From: Candida dubliniensis CD36
Lineage: Eukaryota; Ascomycota; Pichiomycetes; Serinales; Debaryomycetaceae
Assembly: GCF_000026945.1 (NCBI RefSeq)
Contig: NC_012861.1
Location: 2,108,001-2,172,000, forward strand
Direction of reading: 5' to 3'
DNA length: 64,000 bases
Part shown: piece by piece, positions 39,848 through 49,691 of the stretch
Layout: each line of letters starts with the position of its first letter
How positions within the stretch are numbered: the first letter of the stretch is position 1
Position numbers and translations under genes: made by a program
Notes under the pieces: generated by a model
Seen by the model: the letters and a program-made list of their open reading frames with translations, nothing else
Databases searched by the model: none
What the model was told of the DNA's origin: nothing

Positions 39848-42361
39848 CTATACTTTACTACGTTTAACTCCATTTTCTCCATCATTACCATCGTCATCAT
39901 CATGCTTTCGTTTGTGCTTATCACTATCACCACCATTGCTTCCAGTTATAGATTTATTCTTTTTGGAATTATTAAATTTAATTAAAAATTTATCCATGTA
40001 CCGATAACTATATTCTTTTATTTTTTTCAATTTTTTATCATTTAATTCCATATTTGAATCATTTGATGGTGGTTTTTTACCATGTTTTATTTCACTTTGA
40101 GTTAAAACATTAACTAATTCTCGAGCACATCCTTTAACATTATCACGACCAATTTCCGATTCATATTTTTTAATTATATTAGGAATATACTTAGCAAATA
40201 TTCGTTTCCAAGTTTTTTCAATGTTACCACTGCCACTGTCACTAGTACTGGTACTGATGCTGGTATTTCTAGGACCATTTTTAGAATGCTTATCATGATG
40301 ATGCTTCCCACCTTGTTTATCACTAGTAATTCCATAAACACCACCAGTAGTACTAGTAGTATTAGTATTCCCATTATTATCACCATTATCAGAGAAACCA
40401 TTAAAATTGTTTGCACTATTATTCATTGATTTTTTACTCATTTCAATCAATTCTTTAAGTTTACGATCTCGATTTTGCATTTCAATAAATTTCATTTCTT
40501 TTTCTTTTTGAATTCTTAATTCTTCTCTTTTCGCTAAATCAATTTCATTATATTTATTAAGTCGACCTTTTATACCAGGTCCACTTGGTGGTTTAGGTCC
40601 TAGTGGTAACGAACCTAAAGGTCTTTCCCATGTAGTTTCTTGTGTAACTGTATTATAATAATAATATCCCCCAGTGTTTTTATCAAATGCACTACGCCAA
40701 TTTTCTGGTAATCCAGCATCTCGTGACTGTTGTTGTTGCTGTGAGGATGATGTTGGTGTGTTGGTAGCACCTAATTCTGGTGTATGAGATGATATTCTTT
40801 CAAATGGAGATGCTGATGTTCCAGTTGCCGTGGTGGTGGCGGTACCAGCAGTAGCATTGTTGGCAATCGCACTCTCTTGTTTAGGAATACGATAAGCCAT
40901 TTCTAATTTTGACCATCTCTCTAATAAACTAGTGCATAATTCATTGATTTCTTCCTTATTGTTACTACTTTCATTACTAGTTTGAATATCTTTAACAACT
41001 TCTTCCAAATTAGATGAGGATATTTTATTCTTAGTAACTGCTGGCCAAGTCACTAATATTTTCAAAATCTTAATAATCAACTCATCTTTATCTTCAATAG
41101 AGTCCTTGTTGTTGTCGTGATCATTTGTTTCTGATTCTTTATCATTATTCTTGCTCACTAATAAATCTTGTAAAATTGTTGATATTGTCTTATATCCATG
41201 AAATCTAACAAACATAACATTAATAGCATCATGACCACTACTAACAGATATTCTTTCAATTAATTTTTTTATAATTAAAGGATGCTGAGTTTTCATTAAT
41301 GCTGACATGACTTTGGTCACACCATCTTGATTTTCAATAGGGTCAATTTCAATACTATTAACAAATTCTTCATTTATATTTGATTCATCATTTTGTTGTT
41401 GATTTCTAATTGATTTATTCTCTTTAAGCCAAGCTTTTTCTTGTCTTGGTGTCACCCCTAATGCTTCAGCAATCATTTGTGGTAATAATAATGCTGCATC
41501 AGTTTGAGTTTTCCCACCCATGAATTTTATACAATTTGGTTCACCACAATAACATGGTTGAGATTGAGCTCCATATCTATCAACATTATAATCAAAAGTG
41601 ATTTCTTCACCACGTAAAATTTTCCGTTTAGCGAAAATCCCCATTCTTAATCGATCACCAACATGCCATTTATCAACAAATGCATTAGGATTACAAGAAT
41701 GATTAATAAATCGACCTAATGACCCCTTTTGAGTAGCATCAATAAATGAATCATTACTTAACATCATAAAATAAAAATGTTTTAAATGTCGTAAATCATA
41801 TTCAATCATTCGTTGACGGAAACTAGATTCATCTATAACTTCACCAATATATTCATAAATAAATTGATTTTCTTCAATATCTTGTTCAGCAATTAATCCA
41901 TAACCTTTTAATTCAGTTTGAATAACTTTGACTTTACTATATTGACAATTTTGAAATCGTTGATTTTGACAATCATCTCCACATAAACAATTCTTATTAA
42001 TACATTCAACACAAGTGATTCGATTAATACAATTAGAATCTGGTCCACATGCTAAATTCATTTGTAATTCACTATCCCATTCTTCTTCACAATCACATGT
42101 CATAAATTCAAGTTTCCGACGATTCTGTTGTTGTTGTTGATGGGATTTTGTCAGTGTTGATCCAGATGTTTTATTGGTGGTTGTGGTGGTGACGTTGGCC
42201 GATCCAACATATTTGTTTTGATAAGTACATGCATTTAATAATTCAAAAGTTGTTAATGCTTCTTGAGTTTTATCTTCTGCATCGAGAAATAACATTGGTG
42301 TCGATCGTTTCAATGGCAGGTTACTATTGTTGGAACTTTCTTGAGGATTATTATTTGACAT
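39848..42361 (-). CDS. SET2: Histone H3 lysine-36 methyltransferase Set2
   Basis: The product is 837 aa with the complete Set2 order. The AWS Cys-rich domain (about 88-135; CVECINKNCLCGDDCQNQRF) is followed by the SET domain (about 138-260; GYGLIAEQDIEENQFIYEY, GRFINHSCNPNAF, EEITFDYNVDRYG) and post-SET CYCGEPNCIKF. A helical middle region comes next, then a WW domain (about 548-580; LPENWRSAFDKNTGGYYYYN, TTWERPLG), a basic coiled coil (LAKREELRIQKEKEMKFIEM) and the C-terminal SRI domain (about 715-800; TWKRIFAKYIPNIIKKYE). The SRI domain binds the phosphorylated RNA polymerase II tail, so methylation accompanies elongation. The protein is longer than yeast Set2 (733 aa) through Asn/Ser/Thr tracts. 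Confidence 0.95.
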   Translation of the reverse strand: MSNNNPQESSNNSNLPLKRSTPMLFLDAEDKTQEALTTFELLNACTYQNKYVGSANVTTTTTNKTSGSTLTKSHQQQQQNRRKLEFMTCDCEEEWDSELQMNLACGPDSNCINRITCVECINKNCLCGDDCQNQRFQNCQYSKVKVIQTELKGYGLIAEQDIEENQFIYEYIGEVIDESSFRQRMIEYDLRHLKHFYFMMLSNDSFIDATQKGSLGRFINHSCNPNAFVDKWHVGDRLRMGIFAKRKILRGEEITFDYNVDRYGAQSQPCYCGEPNCIKFMGGKTQTDAALLLPQMIAEALGVTPRQEKAWLKENKSIRNQQQNDESNINEEFVNSIEIDPIENQDGVTKVMSALMKTQHPLIIKKLIERISVSSGHDAINVMFVRFHGYKTISTILQDLLVSKNNDKESETNDHDNNKDSIEDKDELIIKILKILVTWPAVTKNKISSSNLEEVVKDIQTSNESSNNKEEINELCTSLLERWSKLEMAYRIPKQESAIANNATAGTATTTATGTSASPFERISSHTPELGATNTPTSSSQQQQQSRDAGLPENWRSAFDKNTGGYYYYNTVTQETTWERPLGSLPLGPKPPSGPGIKGRLNKYNEIDLAKREELRIQKEKEMKFIEMQNRDRKLKELIEMSKKSMNNSANNFNGFSDNGDNNGNTNTTSTTGGVYGITSDKQGGKHHHDKHSKNGPRNTSISTSTSDSGSGNIEKTWKRIFAKYIPNIIKKYESEIGRDNVKGCARELVNVLTQSEIKHGKKPPSNDSNMELNDKKLKKIKEYSYRYMDKFLIKFNNSKKNKSITGSNGGDSDKHKRKHDDDDGNDGENGVKRSKV

Positions 42362-42907
42362 GATTTGTAGAATAGATGTTTAAGAAGAAAGAAAGAAGGA
42401 AAATCCCTCGAAGAAAAAATTTTTTTTTTTTTTTCTTTTTTTTCTTTTTAATGTTTTGGATTGACTTTTGGTGATTGGTAATATAAGCTGTATAATTGAG
42501 ATAACAAATGGATTGCCTTGTATGTTTACTCAATAGACAAATAACCAACTTCGAATAAGAAACACTATACTATGTTATTAATAATCTGATATAAAGACCT
42601 TTGAATTGAATTGAAAAATTAGATTTTCAATTTTTTTTTTCGTCGTTGTTGATTTGAACCAGCACAAGGCTAGAAAGAAAAATGTTCAGTCAGTATTGCC
42701 AACCACCATCTAAAGAAAGAGTTGAAAACCCATTAGAATAAAAAGACAGTATAATTAATTAAAGCTTGATACTATAATTTACAGAAAAAAAAAAAAAAAA
42801 AACAGAAGGAGACACTATTATCCCTAAAAGAAAAAGACCAAAATTGAAATGAAAAACCAACTCCTCTTCTCCAACAACAACCAAAATTCCACGTATATTA
42901 ATCATCT
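42362..42907. other. SET2 upstream / CMK2 downstream spacer
   Basis: 546 bp between two minus-strand genes. T runs lie near 42420-42445 just upstream of the SET2 ATG and an A run near 42784-42802. No gene seen. Confidence 0.55.
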
Positions 42908-44344
42908 CTAGTTTTTATCACCATCTTTCTTTGCTCCTTTTTCTTCATTTTCAGTATAATTAGCCACTTTTTCTTTATTTGCTGTTGCTGCATGCACCAA
43001 TTGAACAAAAGCACTACTTGCGGTATCGCTCTTACCGGTACCGGTATCAGAACCACTCCCGGAATTGCTTACATCAGTACCTCTGTTGGAATGAGCAAGA
43101 TCATATGGCGATTTAAACGATGATAACGAAGCCTTAGATCGATTAGCATCTAATGAATTAATAACATCATTAAATTTCTTCCAAGTATTTAATGGTGATT
43201 CTCCACGATGTGGTGGAGTAGCAGGCACAGTTAATCCATCATTACCAATAGTTTTTGCTCGATGATCAACACTACCATGTTCATTAAATAAATTGATTTC
43301 AGTTGGATCATCATCTTCTTCAGTTTGCCATTCTTTCAATTTCTTGATTCTATTGTTTAATTTCACCAATTCAATAGCTTGTCTAAATTTCTTCTTGGCA
43401 TCGAACCCTTGTTTGAAATTAGGCAATAAATCAGTTTCCTTATATTCTTTAGCAATGGAAACTAACCATGGATCATTTAATAATTCAGTGGCTGTAGGAC
43501 GATTGTCAGGGTTAAATTGTAATGCCTTGATAATAAATCTTCTTGCATCTTTAGAAACATCTTTCCAATAATCAGCATGGAAAATCACCGCATTGTTGTG
43601 TTTCACTTCATTAATAAAATCTTGAACATTTTCTGATCTAAATGGAGAATACCCACATAATAATGTATAAGTAACTACTCCTAATGACCAAATATCGCAA
43701 GGTTTACCATGACCAGTACCTAATATGACTTCAGGAGCAGCGTATCCAAATGAACCAGCAGACGAAGTCAATTTTTCATTAGGATTTTGCAATCGTTTGG
43801 CAATACCAAAATCTGCCAATACAATGGGGGAATCATCCTTTGAAGTTAAATATAATATATTTTCTGGTTTAATATCACGATGAACAATGTTCTTATCATG
43901 TAAATATTGTAACGCTTCCAACATTTGAAGTACCACTAATGAAGCATCATGTTCAGTGAATCGACCTTTTTGAACAATTCTATCAAATAATTCTCCTCCA
44001 GTGGCTAATTGAGTCACTAAATAAAATTTATCTTTACTCTCAAACCAATCTCTAAATCCAACAATATGAGGATTATTTAATTGTTCTAATAATTGCATTT
44101 CATCAATAATCATTGATTCATTGCCCTTAAGAGCTTTTTTCAAAATTATTTTTACAGCAACTTCTTCATTAGTACAATTATCTCTAGCATATCTAACAAT
44201 TCCAAATGATCCTGCTCCTAAAGTTTTGCCAAATGTATAATTTTGTTTACGACTATATGATTCTGGTTGTCCACTTAATCGATTGAACATTTTCTTGAAT
44301 TGATGTCCTTCAACTGAATGAGGATGATGATGATCAGTTGACAT
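42908..44344 (-). CDS. CMK2: Calcium/calmodulin-dependent protein kinase
   Basis: The product is 478 aa. The kinase domain spans about 36-295: glycine loop LGAGSFGIV, VAVK (K65), HRDIKPEN (D157), DFG (D178), GYAAPEV and WSLGVVTYTLLCGYSPF. The basic amphipathic stretch KKKFRQAIELVKLNNRIKKL (about 315-335) sits where CaM kinases carry the autoinhibitory and calmodulin-binding segment. A Ser/Asp/Lys-rich tail follows. The closest S. cerevisiae counterparts are Cmk1 and Cmk2 (about 447 aa). The CMK2 symbol is from C. albicans gene-order memory next to SET2 and should be verified; the kinase class is secure. Confidence 0.85.
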   Translation of the reverse strand: MSTDHHHPHSVEGHQFKKMFNRLSGQPESYSRKQNYTFGKTLGAGSFGIVRYARDNCTNEEVAVKIILKKALKGNESMIIDEMQLLEQLNNPHIVGFRDWFESKDKFYLVTQLATGGELFDRIVQKGRFTEHDASLVVLQMLEALQYLHDKNIVHRDIKPENILYLTSKDDSPIVLADFGIAKRLQNPNEKLTSSAGSFGYAAPEVILGTGHGKPCDIWSLGVVTYTLLCGYSPFRSENVQDFINEVKHNNAVIFHADYWKDVSKDARRFIIKALQFNPDNRPTATELLNDPWLVSIAKEYKETDLLPNFKQGFDAKKKFRQAIELVKLNNRIKKLKEWQTEEDDDPTEINLFNEHGSVDHRAKTIGNDGLTVPATPPHRGESPLNTWKKFNDVINSLDANRSKASLSSFKSPYDLAHSNRGTDVSNSGSGSDTGTGKSDTASSAFVQLVHAATANKEKVANYTENEEKGAKKDGDKN

Positions 44345-44978
44345 TGCTATAGATTGGACAGGGGATGATTAATATAAGAAGGTTATGAACTAATTGATTG
44401 ATGAAGTGTTGTTTCAGGTGAAATTGGATTGTTGATTTAGTTGTTGTTACGTGTGAGAATTAACGGCCCCTCTCTTTCGCTGTGGCCAAAATTTCTCGTA
44501 ATGTTGGTGGCACGTGACAAAACTAATGAGGCTTAACACTTTCCTCTTCCAGTCCACACAATTAATGACCTCAAAAGAGAAAGACCAAAATGAAGGTGGA
44601 AGATAACCAAATAATGACTATTTAGGTAAAATTGATTAAAATTCCGGGAATAGAGAGCTTGTCAATAAGATCAATAGGGTGGGTTTTTGTCGTAGTCATT
44701 CATTTTGAAGATGGATTTAAATTTTGTTAATGAAACAAATAGAAATGTTGTCAGTTTGATAATTTAAGAATTGGACCATCTCCATATTATGCTTATTACA
44801 CCTATTAGAATAGTCAATTGTATATTTCTTTGTTAATGTCCTTTTAAGAAATGTCAATCCAATTTTTGGAGTAAACTCATCTCCTCAGATTTGCAAAAAA
44901 AAAAAAAAAAAGAAAAACTTCCAACACTATTCCTTCTTGTTAAACAACATACGTACAGAATAATCTTTCTATATATGT
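44345..44978. other. Divergent CMK2/PUS7 promoter
   Basis: 634 bp shared by divergent genes, with an E-box GGCACGTGAC at 44509-44518 and an A run (44896-44911) about 70 bp before the PUS7 start. No gene seen. Confidence 0.55.
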
Positions 44979-47225
44979 ATGGCAAGAAATTGGTTACGTA
45001 GTATTTCACGAATCATGTCTGAATCACTTAAAAGAACAATCTCACAAGCTCAAGAAATACTTACATCTCAAACCACCAATTTGGTCAATGATGGGAATAA
45101 TGTTGTCAAAAAACTGAAACCAACCCTTATGGGTATCAGTGAAACTAAAGCTGGTATTACTCAATTTATTAATCCTAATATAACTGGATTTTCTGGGTTA
45201 TTAAAGACATTACATTCAGATTTCCAAGTCAACGAAATTGACCCATTAGGAAATGTAGTTCATTTAGTTGATGATGGTATTGATGTTGGACCATCAAAAC
45301 GAGAATTGAAATTACAAGAACGAGCTAAATTTCGTCAAGAAATTGAAGGTAAAACTGAAGAAGAAATTGCTGAAATAAAAGCTGCTAAGCAACAAGAAAA
45401 GGAACAGCAACGATCGAAAGAAGTTGAGAATAAAGAAGATACTAATACTACTGGTGAATCAAACAAACATCCAGTATTATCTGATGAAGATCGTAAAGAG
45501 TTATTGAAATTTGTTACTGATGATGAATTGAAACAAGTTGAATCATTGTTTCATAACGGGAAAAATTTTGAAACTCAAACCAAATTTGATGATAAAGAAC
45601 AACGAACCAAATTGCATCAGTTATTTAGAAAAGCTTTCGAAAATAAATTAGAAACTATTACATCACTGGAAAATACTTTTAAAATTGCCATATCATCAAG
45701 ATCTTCTTCACAAAATCGTAGAAAACAACCACGACAATTTCAAGAAAGTATGCATCATATTGATGAAAATGGAGTGATCAATTATGGATTAGGTCCTTAT
45801 AAACCATATTTACATTTCACTGTTTATAAACAAAATCGTGACACTATGGAAGTTGCCAATAATATTGCCAAATTATTAAGAATGAATCATAAATTTATAA
45901 ATTATGCTGGAACTAAAGATCGTCGTGGTGCCACTTGTCAACGATTCAGTATTAATCATGGAAAAGTATTACGAGTTAATGCGTTGAATAAACTGAAGAA
46001 AAATGGCTTTACACTAGGATCATTTAGTTATGAAGACCATCCATTGAAATTAGGAGATTTAAAAGGTAACGAATTCACAATAGTTATTAGAGATATAAAA
46101 CCTCATCATCAATTAACCGAAGGAGACGAACTGAAATCCATTGAATCAATAGTAACATCATGTTTTGAAAGTTTACAAAAAAATGGATTTATTAACTATT
46201 TTGGAATGCAAAGATTTGGTTCATTTAGTATATCAACTCATGAATTTGGTAAATTAATTTTAAATGAAAATTGGCAAGAATTTGTTGAATTATTATTATC
46301 TGATCAAGAATCAGTAGCTCCTGGTTCAATTGAAGCTAGAAAAATTTGGAAACAAACAAGAGATCCTTATCAAACTTTAAATAAATTACCTCATTATTTT
46401 GTTGCTGAAACTGCTGTTTTAAAAATTTTACAAAATGAATCACAACAACAACAAACAGATGATAAATTTTATTCTCAAAATTCTTATCTTAAAGCCATTC
46501 AAGCAATTCCGAAAAATCTTCGTATGATGTATGGACATGCATATCAAGCATATATTTGGAATTTAGTGGCATCGAAAAGAATTGAATTATATGGATTGAA
46601 TTTAATTGAAGGAGATTTAGTATTTGATGATGATGATGATAATGATACCACTGTTATTGATGAAGATGTGGTTTATTTAAATGAAGCTAAAGTTAAATCA
46701 TTAACCAAAGAAGACATTGAGTCAGGTAAATATACCATATTTGATGTTATTTTACCTTCACCGGGGTATAAAATTGAATATCCTACAAACCCAATTTTAA
46801 AACAAGTTTATATTGATATTATGGAAAAAGATGGATTAAATCCATTTAAAATGACCAGAAAACAAAAGGAATTTTCATTAACTGGGACTTATAGAAAGTT
46901 AATGGCAAAAGCCAATAATTTATCATTTGAGCTTATTAAATATAATAATGACGAAGATGGAGATGGAGAAAAACCATTGATTAGAACTGATTTAGAATTA
47001 TTACAATTGAAAAAAGAACAGGAAAAGAAGATATCCAATGAGGTTGATACTCCAGTGGAATTGCCTGATAGAATCATTAAAACTAACACTACCGATAAGG
47101 AAAGTGCTAATAAATTGGCTGTGGTTTTAAGAATGCAATTAGGAGTTAGTTCATATGCGACAATGGCATTAAGAGAATTCATGAGAATTGATACTTCAAG
47201 ATATCGTGACGGTTTATGTAAATAG
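44979..47225 (+). CDS. PUS7: Pseudouridine synthase Pus7 (TruD family)
   Basis: The product is 748 aa. After an N-terminal region with a Lys/Glu-rich coiled coil (about 105-160) comes the TruD domain. It has LHFTVYKQNRDTMEVANNIA, the catalytic NYAGTKDRRGATCQRFSI (D314, counting from this start), GNEFTIVIRD, NYFGMQRFG and the C-terminal LPSPGYKIEYP. Pus7 makes pseudouridine 35 in U2 snRNA and position 13 in several tRNAs, and modifies mRNAs in stress. Two starts are possible: ATG 44979 (MARNWLRSISRIM) and ATG 45015 (MSESLKRT). The second resembles the start of other Pus7 proteins; the first adds a short Arg-rich amphipathic leader. Confidence 0.92.
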   Translation: MARNWLRSISRIMSESLKRTISQAQEILTSQTTNLVNDGNNVVKKLKPTLMGISETKAGITQFINPNITGFSGLLKTLHSDFQVNEIDPLGNVVHLVDDGIDVGPSKRELKLQERAKFRQEIEGKTEEEIAEIKAAKQQEKEQQRSKEVENKEDTNTTGESNKHPVLSDEDRKELLKFVTDDELKQVESLFHNGKNFETQTKFDDKEQRTKLHQLFRKAFENKLETITSLENTFKIAISSRSSSQNRRKQPRQFQESMHHIDENGVINYGLGPYKPYLHFTVYKQNRDTMEVANNIAKLLRMNHKFINYAGTKDRRGATCQRFSINHGKVLRVNALNKLKKNGFTLGSFSYEDHPLKLGDLKGNEFTIVIRDIKPHHQLTEGDELKSIESIVTSCFESLQKNGFINYFGMQRFGSFSISTHEFGKLILNENWQEFVELLLSDQESVAPGSIEARKIWKQTRDPYQTLNKLPHYFVAETAVLKILQNESQQQQTDDKFYSQNSYLKAIQAIPKNLRMMYGHAYQAYIWNLVASKRIELYGLNLIEGDLVFDDDDDNDTTVIDEDVVYLNEAKVKSLTKEDIESGKYTIFDVILPSPGYKIEYPTNPILKQVYIDIMEKDGLNPFKMTRKQKEFSLTGTYRKLMAKANNLSFELIKYNNDEDGDGEKPLIRTDLELLQLKKEQEKKISNEVDTPVELPDRIIKTNTTDKESANKLAVVLRMQLGVSSYATMALREFMRIDTSRYRDGLCK

Positions 47226-47540
47226 ACGATTAATATTATCTTATTATTAAATTCATTATATTAATAAACAAATACAAACTAATTAACTCATAAACGATGA
47301 TAAAAAATAAATGTAGCAACCCATACCGAGACTAATATTAAACAGGAATAATAAATTAAACTAAATTAAATGAAACAAACAAAAACAAAATACTTCTAAA
47401 CATCATTAAATAGCACCAACAACATTCTAAAAAAAAAAAAATAACAGCTGGAGCAAACATATATGTAAAAAGTGACCATGAAGTGAAAAAATAAACAAAA
47501 CAAACTCTATTATTCTGCATTTGATAAGTATTTGTTAATA
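47226..47540. other. Convergent 3' spacer PUS7/SPT23
   Basis: 315 bp, very AT-rich, with an A run near 47429-47441. No gene. Confidence 0.55.
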
Positions 47541-49691
47541 TCAACTTAATAAAGAAGTATAACTTAATACTTTTTCAACAATGAAATTATTATTCAATTG
47601 ATATCCCATCACATATACCATGAAGAAAATAGTCAACATGGCTATTAATGTCGGTATCCAAAAGAATAACAACATCTTATCATTTTCCACCGATTTACGT
47701 GGATGATTAATATACGTGACAACCATATCTTCAGAAGAATCCGATGTGGCACCAGCATCAGCTTCAGGAGCAGGTTCAGGTTCAGTCAGTATTTTGGCAT
47801 GATTAGCATTACCACCATTAGGGAAAATTGATTTATAAGATGGTACAACTTCACTATCAGCAAAATATTCTTCTTCTTGATCACCAAATATTTCAGATGT
47901 TTTCATACTTGACCATTTTTCCAAATCATCTTGATTATTAGTTCTGGACTCGAAAAATTCAACTAACTTATTTAATTTCGCCATTGATTTTTCGTCATTT
48001 TCAAAGTTAGAAGATGTATTCGAATTTGTTGGCGTGACAGTACTAACAGCAGCAGTAGTATCGTTTACTGGACTGCTACTACTGGTATTACTACTACTAT
48101 TACCATTGTTGTTGTTGTTGTTATTATTATTATTATTATCAGTACCAACAATTCTCTTGGCAATATTCTTTGCATCTTCTAATTTACCATTCATTTTCAA
48201 TCCCACAATCTGTAAAGCCAATTCAATCAATTGTCGATCAGTATCATCGGTATATGTAAACACTTGTTGTTGTTGTGGACCTCCTACTATGTCGTTATCT
48301 TGATTCTCAAAACTAACCAAGACTTGACCTGGCTGGGCAGCAGGTGGCAAATACGTAACGATAGTAGTTTCTGACCAACAATGAGTAGCCAACGCTTGGT
48401 TTGGACCAAACTTAATCAGCAAGCCAGGACGGAAATTAAATCCCAATATTGTGACTTCAATACCACCTTTAATCAGACCCTGAGCTGGTATAATCTTTTG
48501 AATCGATGGGAGAATTTGTTGTTGCTGCAGTTGCAGTTGCAGTTGTTGTTGTTGTAGCAATTGTGATTGTGATTGGAATTGTGATGGAAATTGCGGTTGA
48601 CTGATTGGTGAAAATCCAATAGAAAATTGAGCCAGTGATGGTTTTGATACTGTTGGCCCCGAGAAACTCTGACTTATAGCCGATGTATTAGTATCACTAT
48701 TACTCATTGGGGAATAGCCACTGAAACCATTGTACATTGGATTGGATGTGGTGTTGAAAGAGTCATCAACAGATAATTTCTTCCGTTTAACCCCTCTGGT
48801 TTCATAATCAGTTGTAGCTAAAGCCTCAGATGCCGATTCATCCAATGAATTTGGTGATAGTTGAACAAATTGATTAGTCATTAATTTCTCATTATCGGAA
48901 TCCGAGATAGACAACTTCTTCTTATCCAATTCGACCAAGTTTGCTGATGAACTTGGTGCTGAATCCTTCAAGTTTTTCTTTCTGTCCATAATCATAATAG
49001 GAGAAGATATTTGTTTAGCAACAACTTGACCCAAATGGTTTTTAAGAACCACCAAAAGTTTAAACCCTTCCAGTTCCTTGTGGTGTCGACAATAACATAT
49101 GATTCTTACTGATAATCCCAAAACACCAGATTGGAAAGAGACTATTTCTTTATTATTTATGATTATTGCTTTCTTTTCAAGTCCACAATCCCAAACTGCC
49201 GATTTCTCTTCACCAGCTTTGCTACGTGATGCTCTCTTTTGTTCTCGTTTAATACATCTTGAACAGACAGTACAAGATTTGTTACTTTGAGTAAGAATGT
49301 AAGCGTCGAGTTCCAAAACATGTTTTTTAATATTATCGTCAAGACTTGAATATGGTTCTTCTAAACATAACTTCTTCTTTGATATAAGATCGGGTGATAT
49401 GTGAACATAATGATTAGGGAAGGGTGCACTTAATGTCAAATTCATTTTAATTTGGGTTTCTACTCTGGAAAAAGATGGTAAACCAGATATACTCAATCCA
49501 TAAGGTAAACTATTCATTGTTTCCGGTGAAAAATCCAAATATGAAGTTGGAACTTCAATAGATTTTGGGGCGGCATTAACCTTTGAGCCAAATTTCAATT
49601 TCCCAATCTCTTTTGGGGCAAAGGTTTCATTTTCTTCTGGGAAATAGAAGAACTCATTAAACTCATCTAAAAATGTTAATGGATCTGTCAT
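47541..49691 (-). CDS. SPT23: Spt23/Mga2-type membrane-tethered transcription factor
   Basis: The product is 716 aa, taking ATG 49691 (MTDPLTFLDEFNEFFYF); the open frame extends upstream only through a TTG. The N-terminal half carries the family DNA-binding region with a Cys/His cluster (SCTVCSRCIKREQKRASRSK, IICYCRHH). An IPT/TIG domain lies at about 392-480 (PAQGLIKGGIEVTILGFNFR, VTYLPPAAQPGQVLVSF). A single C-terminal membrane span follows (about 670-694; FFWIPTLIAMLTIFFMVYV). In S. cerevisiae Spt23/Mga2 sit in the ER, are processed by the proteasome and induce the fatty-acid desaturase gene OLE1. The stretch between IPT and the membrane span is only ~190 residues, Asn/Ser-rich and acidic, without recognisable ankyrin repeats. 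A Gln run precedes the IPT domain. Confidence 0.88.
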   Translation of the reverse strand: MTDPLTFLDEFNEFFYFPEENETFAPKEIGKLKFGSKVNAAPKSIEVPTSYLDFSPETMNSLPYGLSISGLPSFSRVETQIKMNLTLSAPFPNHYVHISPDLISKKKLCLEEPYSSLDDNIKKHVLELDAYILTQSNKSCTVCSRCIKREQKRASRSKAGEEKSAVWDCGLEKKAIIINNKEIVSFQSGVLGLSVRIICYCRHHKELEGFKLLVVLKNHLGQVVAKQISSPIMIMDRKKNLKDSAPSSSANLVELDKKKLSISDSDNEKLMTNQFVQLSPNSLDESASEALATTDYETRGVKRKKLSVDDSFNTTSNPMYNGFSGYSPMSNSDTNTSAISQSFSGPTVSKPSLAQFSIGFSPISQPQFPSQFQSQSQLLQQQQLQLQLQQQQILPSIQKIIPAQGLIKGGIEVTILGFNFRPGLLIKFGPNQALATHCWSETTIVTYLPPAAQPGQVLVSFENQDNDIVGGPQQQQVFTYTDDTDRQLIELALQIVGLKMNGKLEDAKNIAKRIVGTDNNNNNNNNNNNGNSSSNTSSSSPVNDTTAAVSTVTPTNSNTSSNFENDEKSMAKLNKLVEFFESRTNNQDDLEKWSSMKTSEIFGDQEEEYFADSEVVPSYKSIFPNGGNANHAKILTEPEPAPEADAGATSDSSEDMVVTYINHPRKSVENDKMLLFFWIPTLIAMLTIFFMVYVMGYQLNNNFIVEKVLSYTSLLS

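Noticed and set aside
42645..42665. B-box-like GGTTCAAATC on the minus strand
   Set aside because: No A-box or acceptor stem at the right distance.
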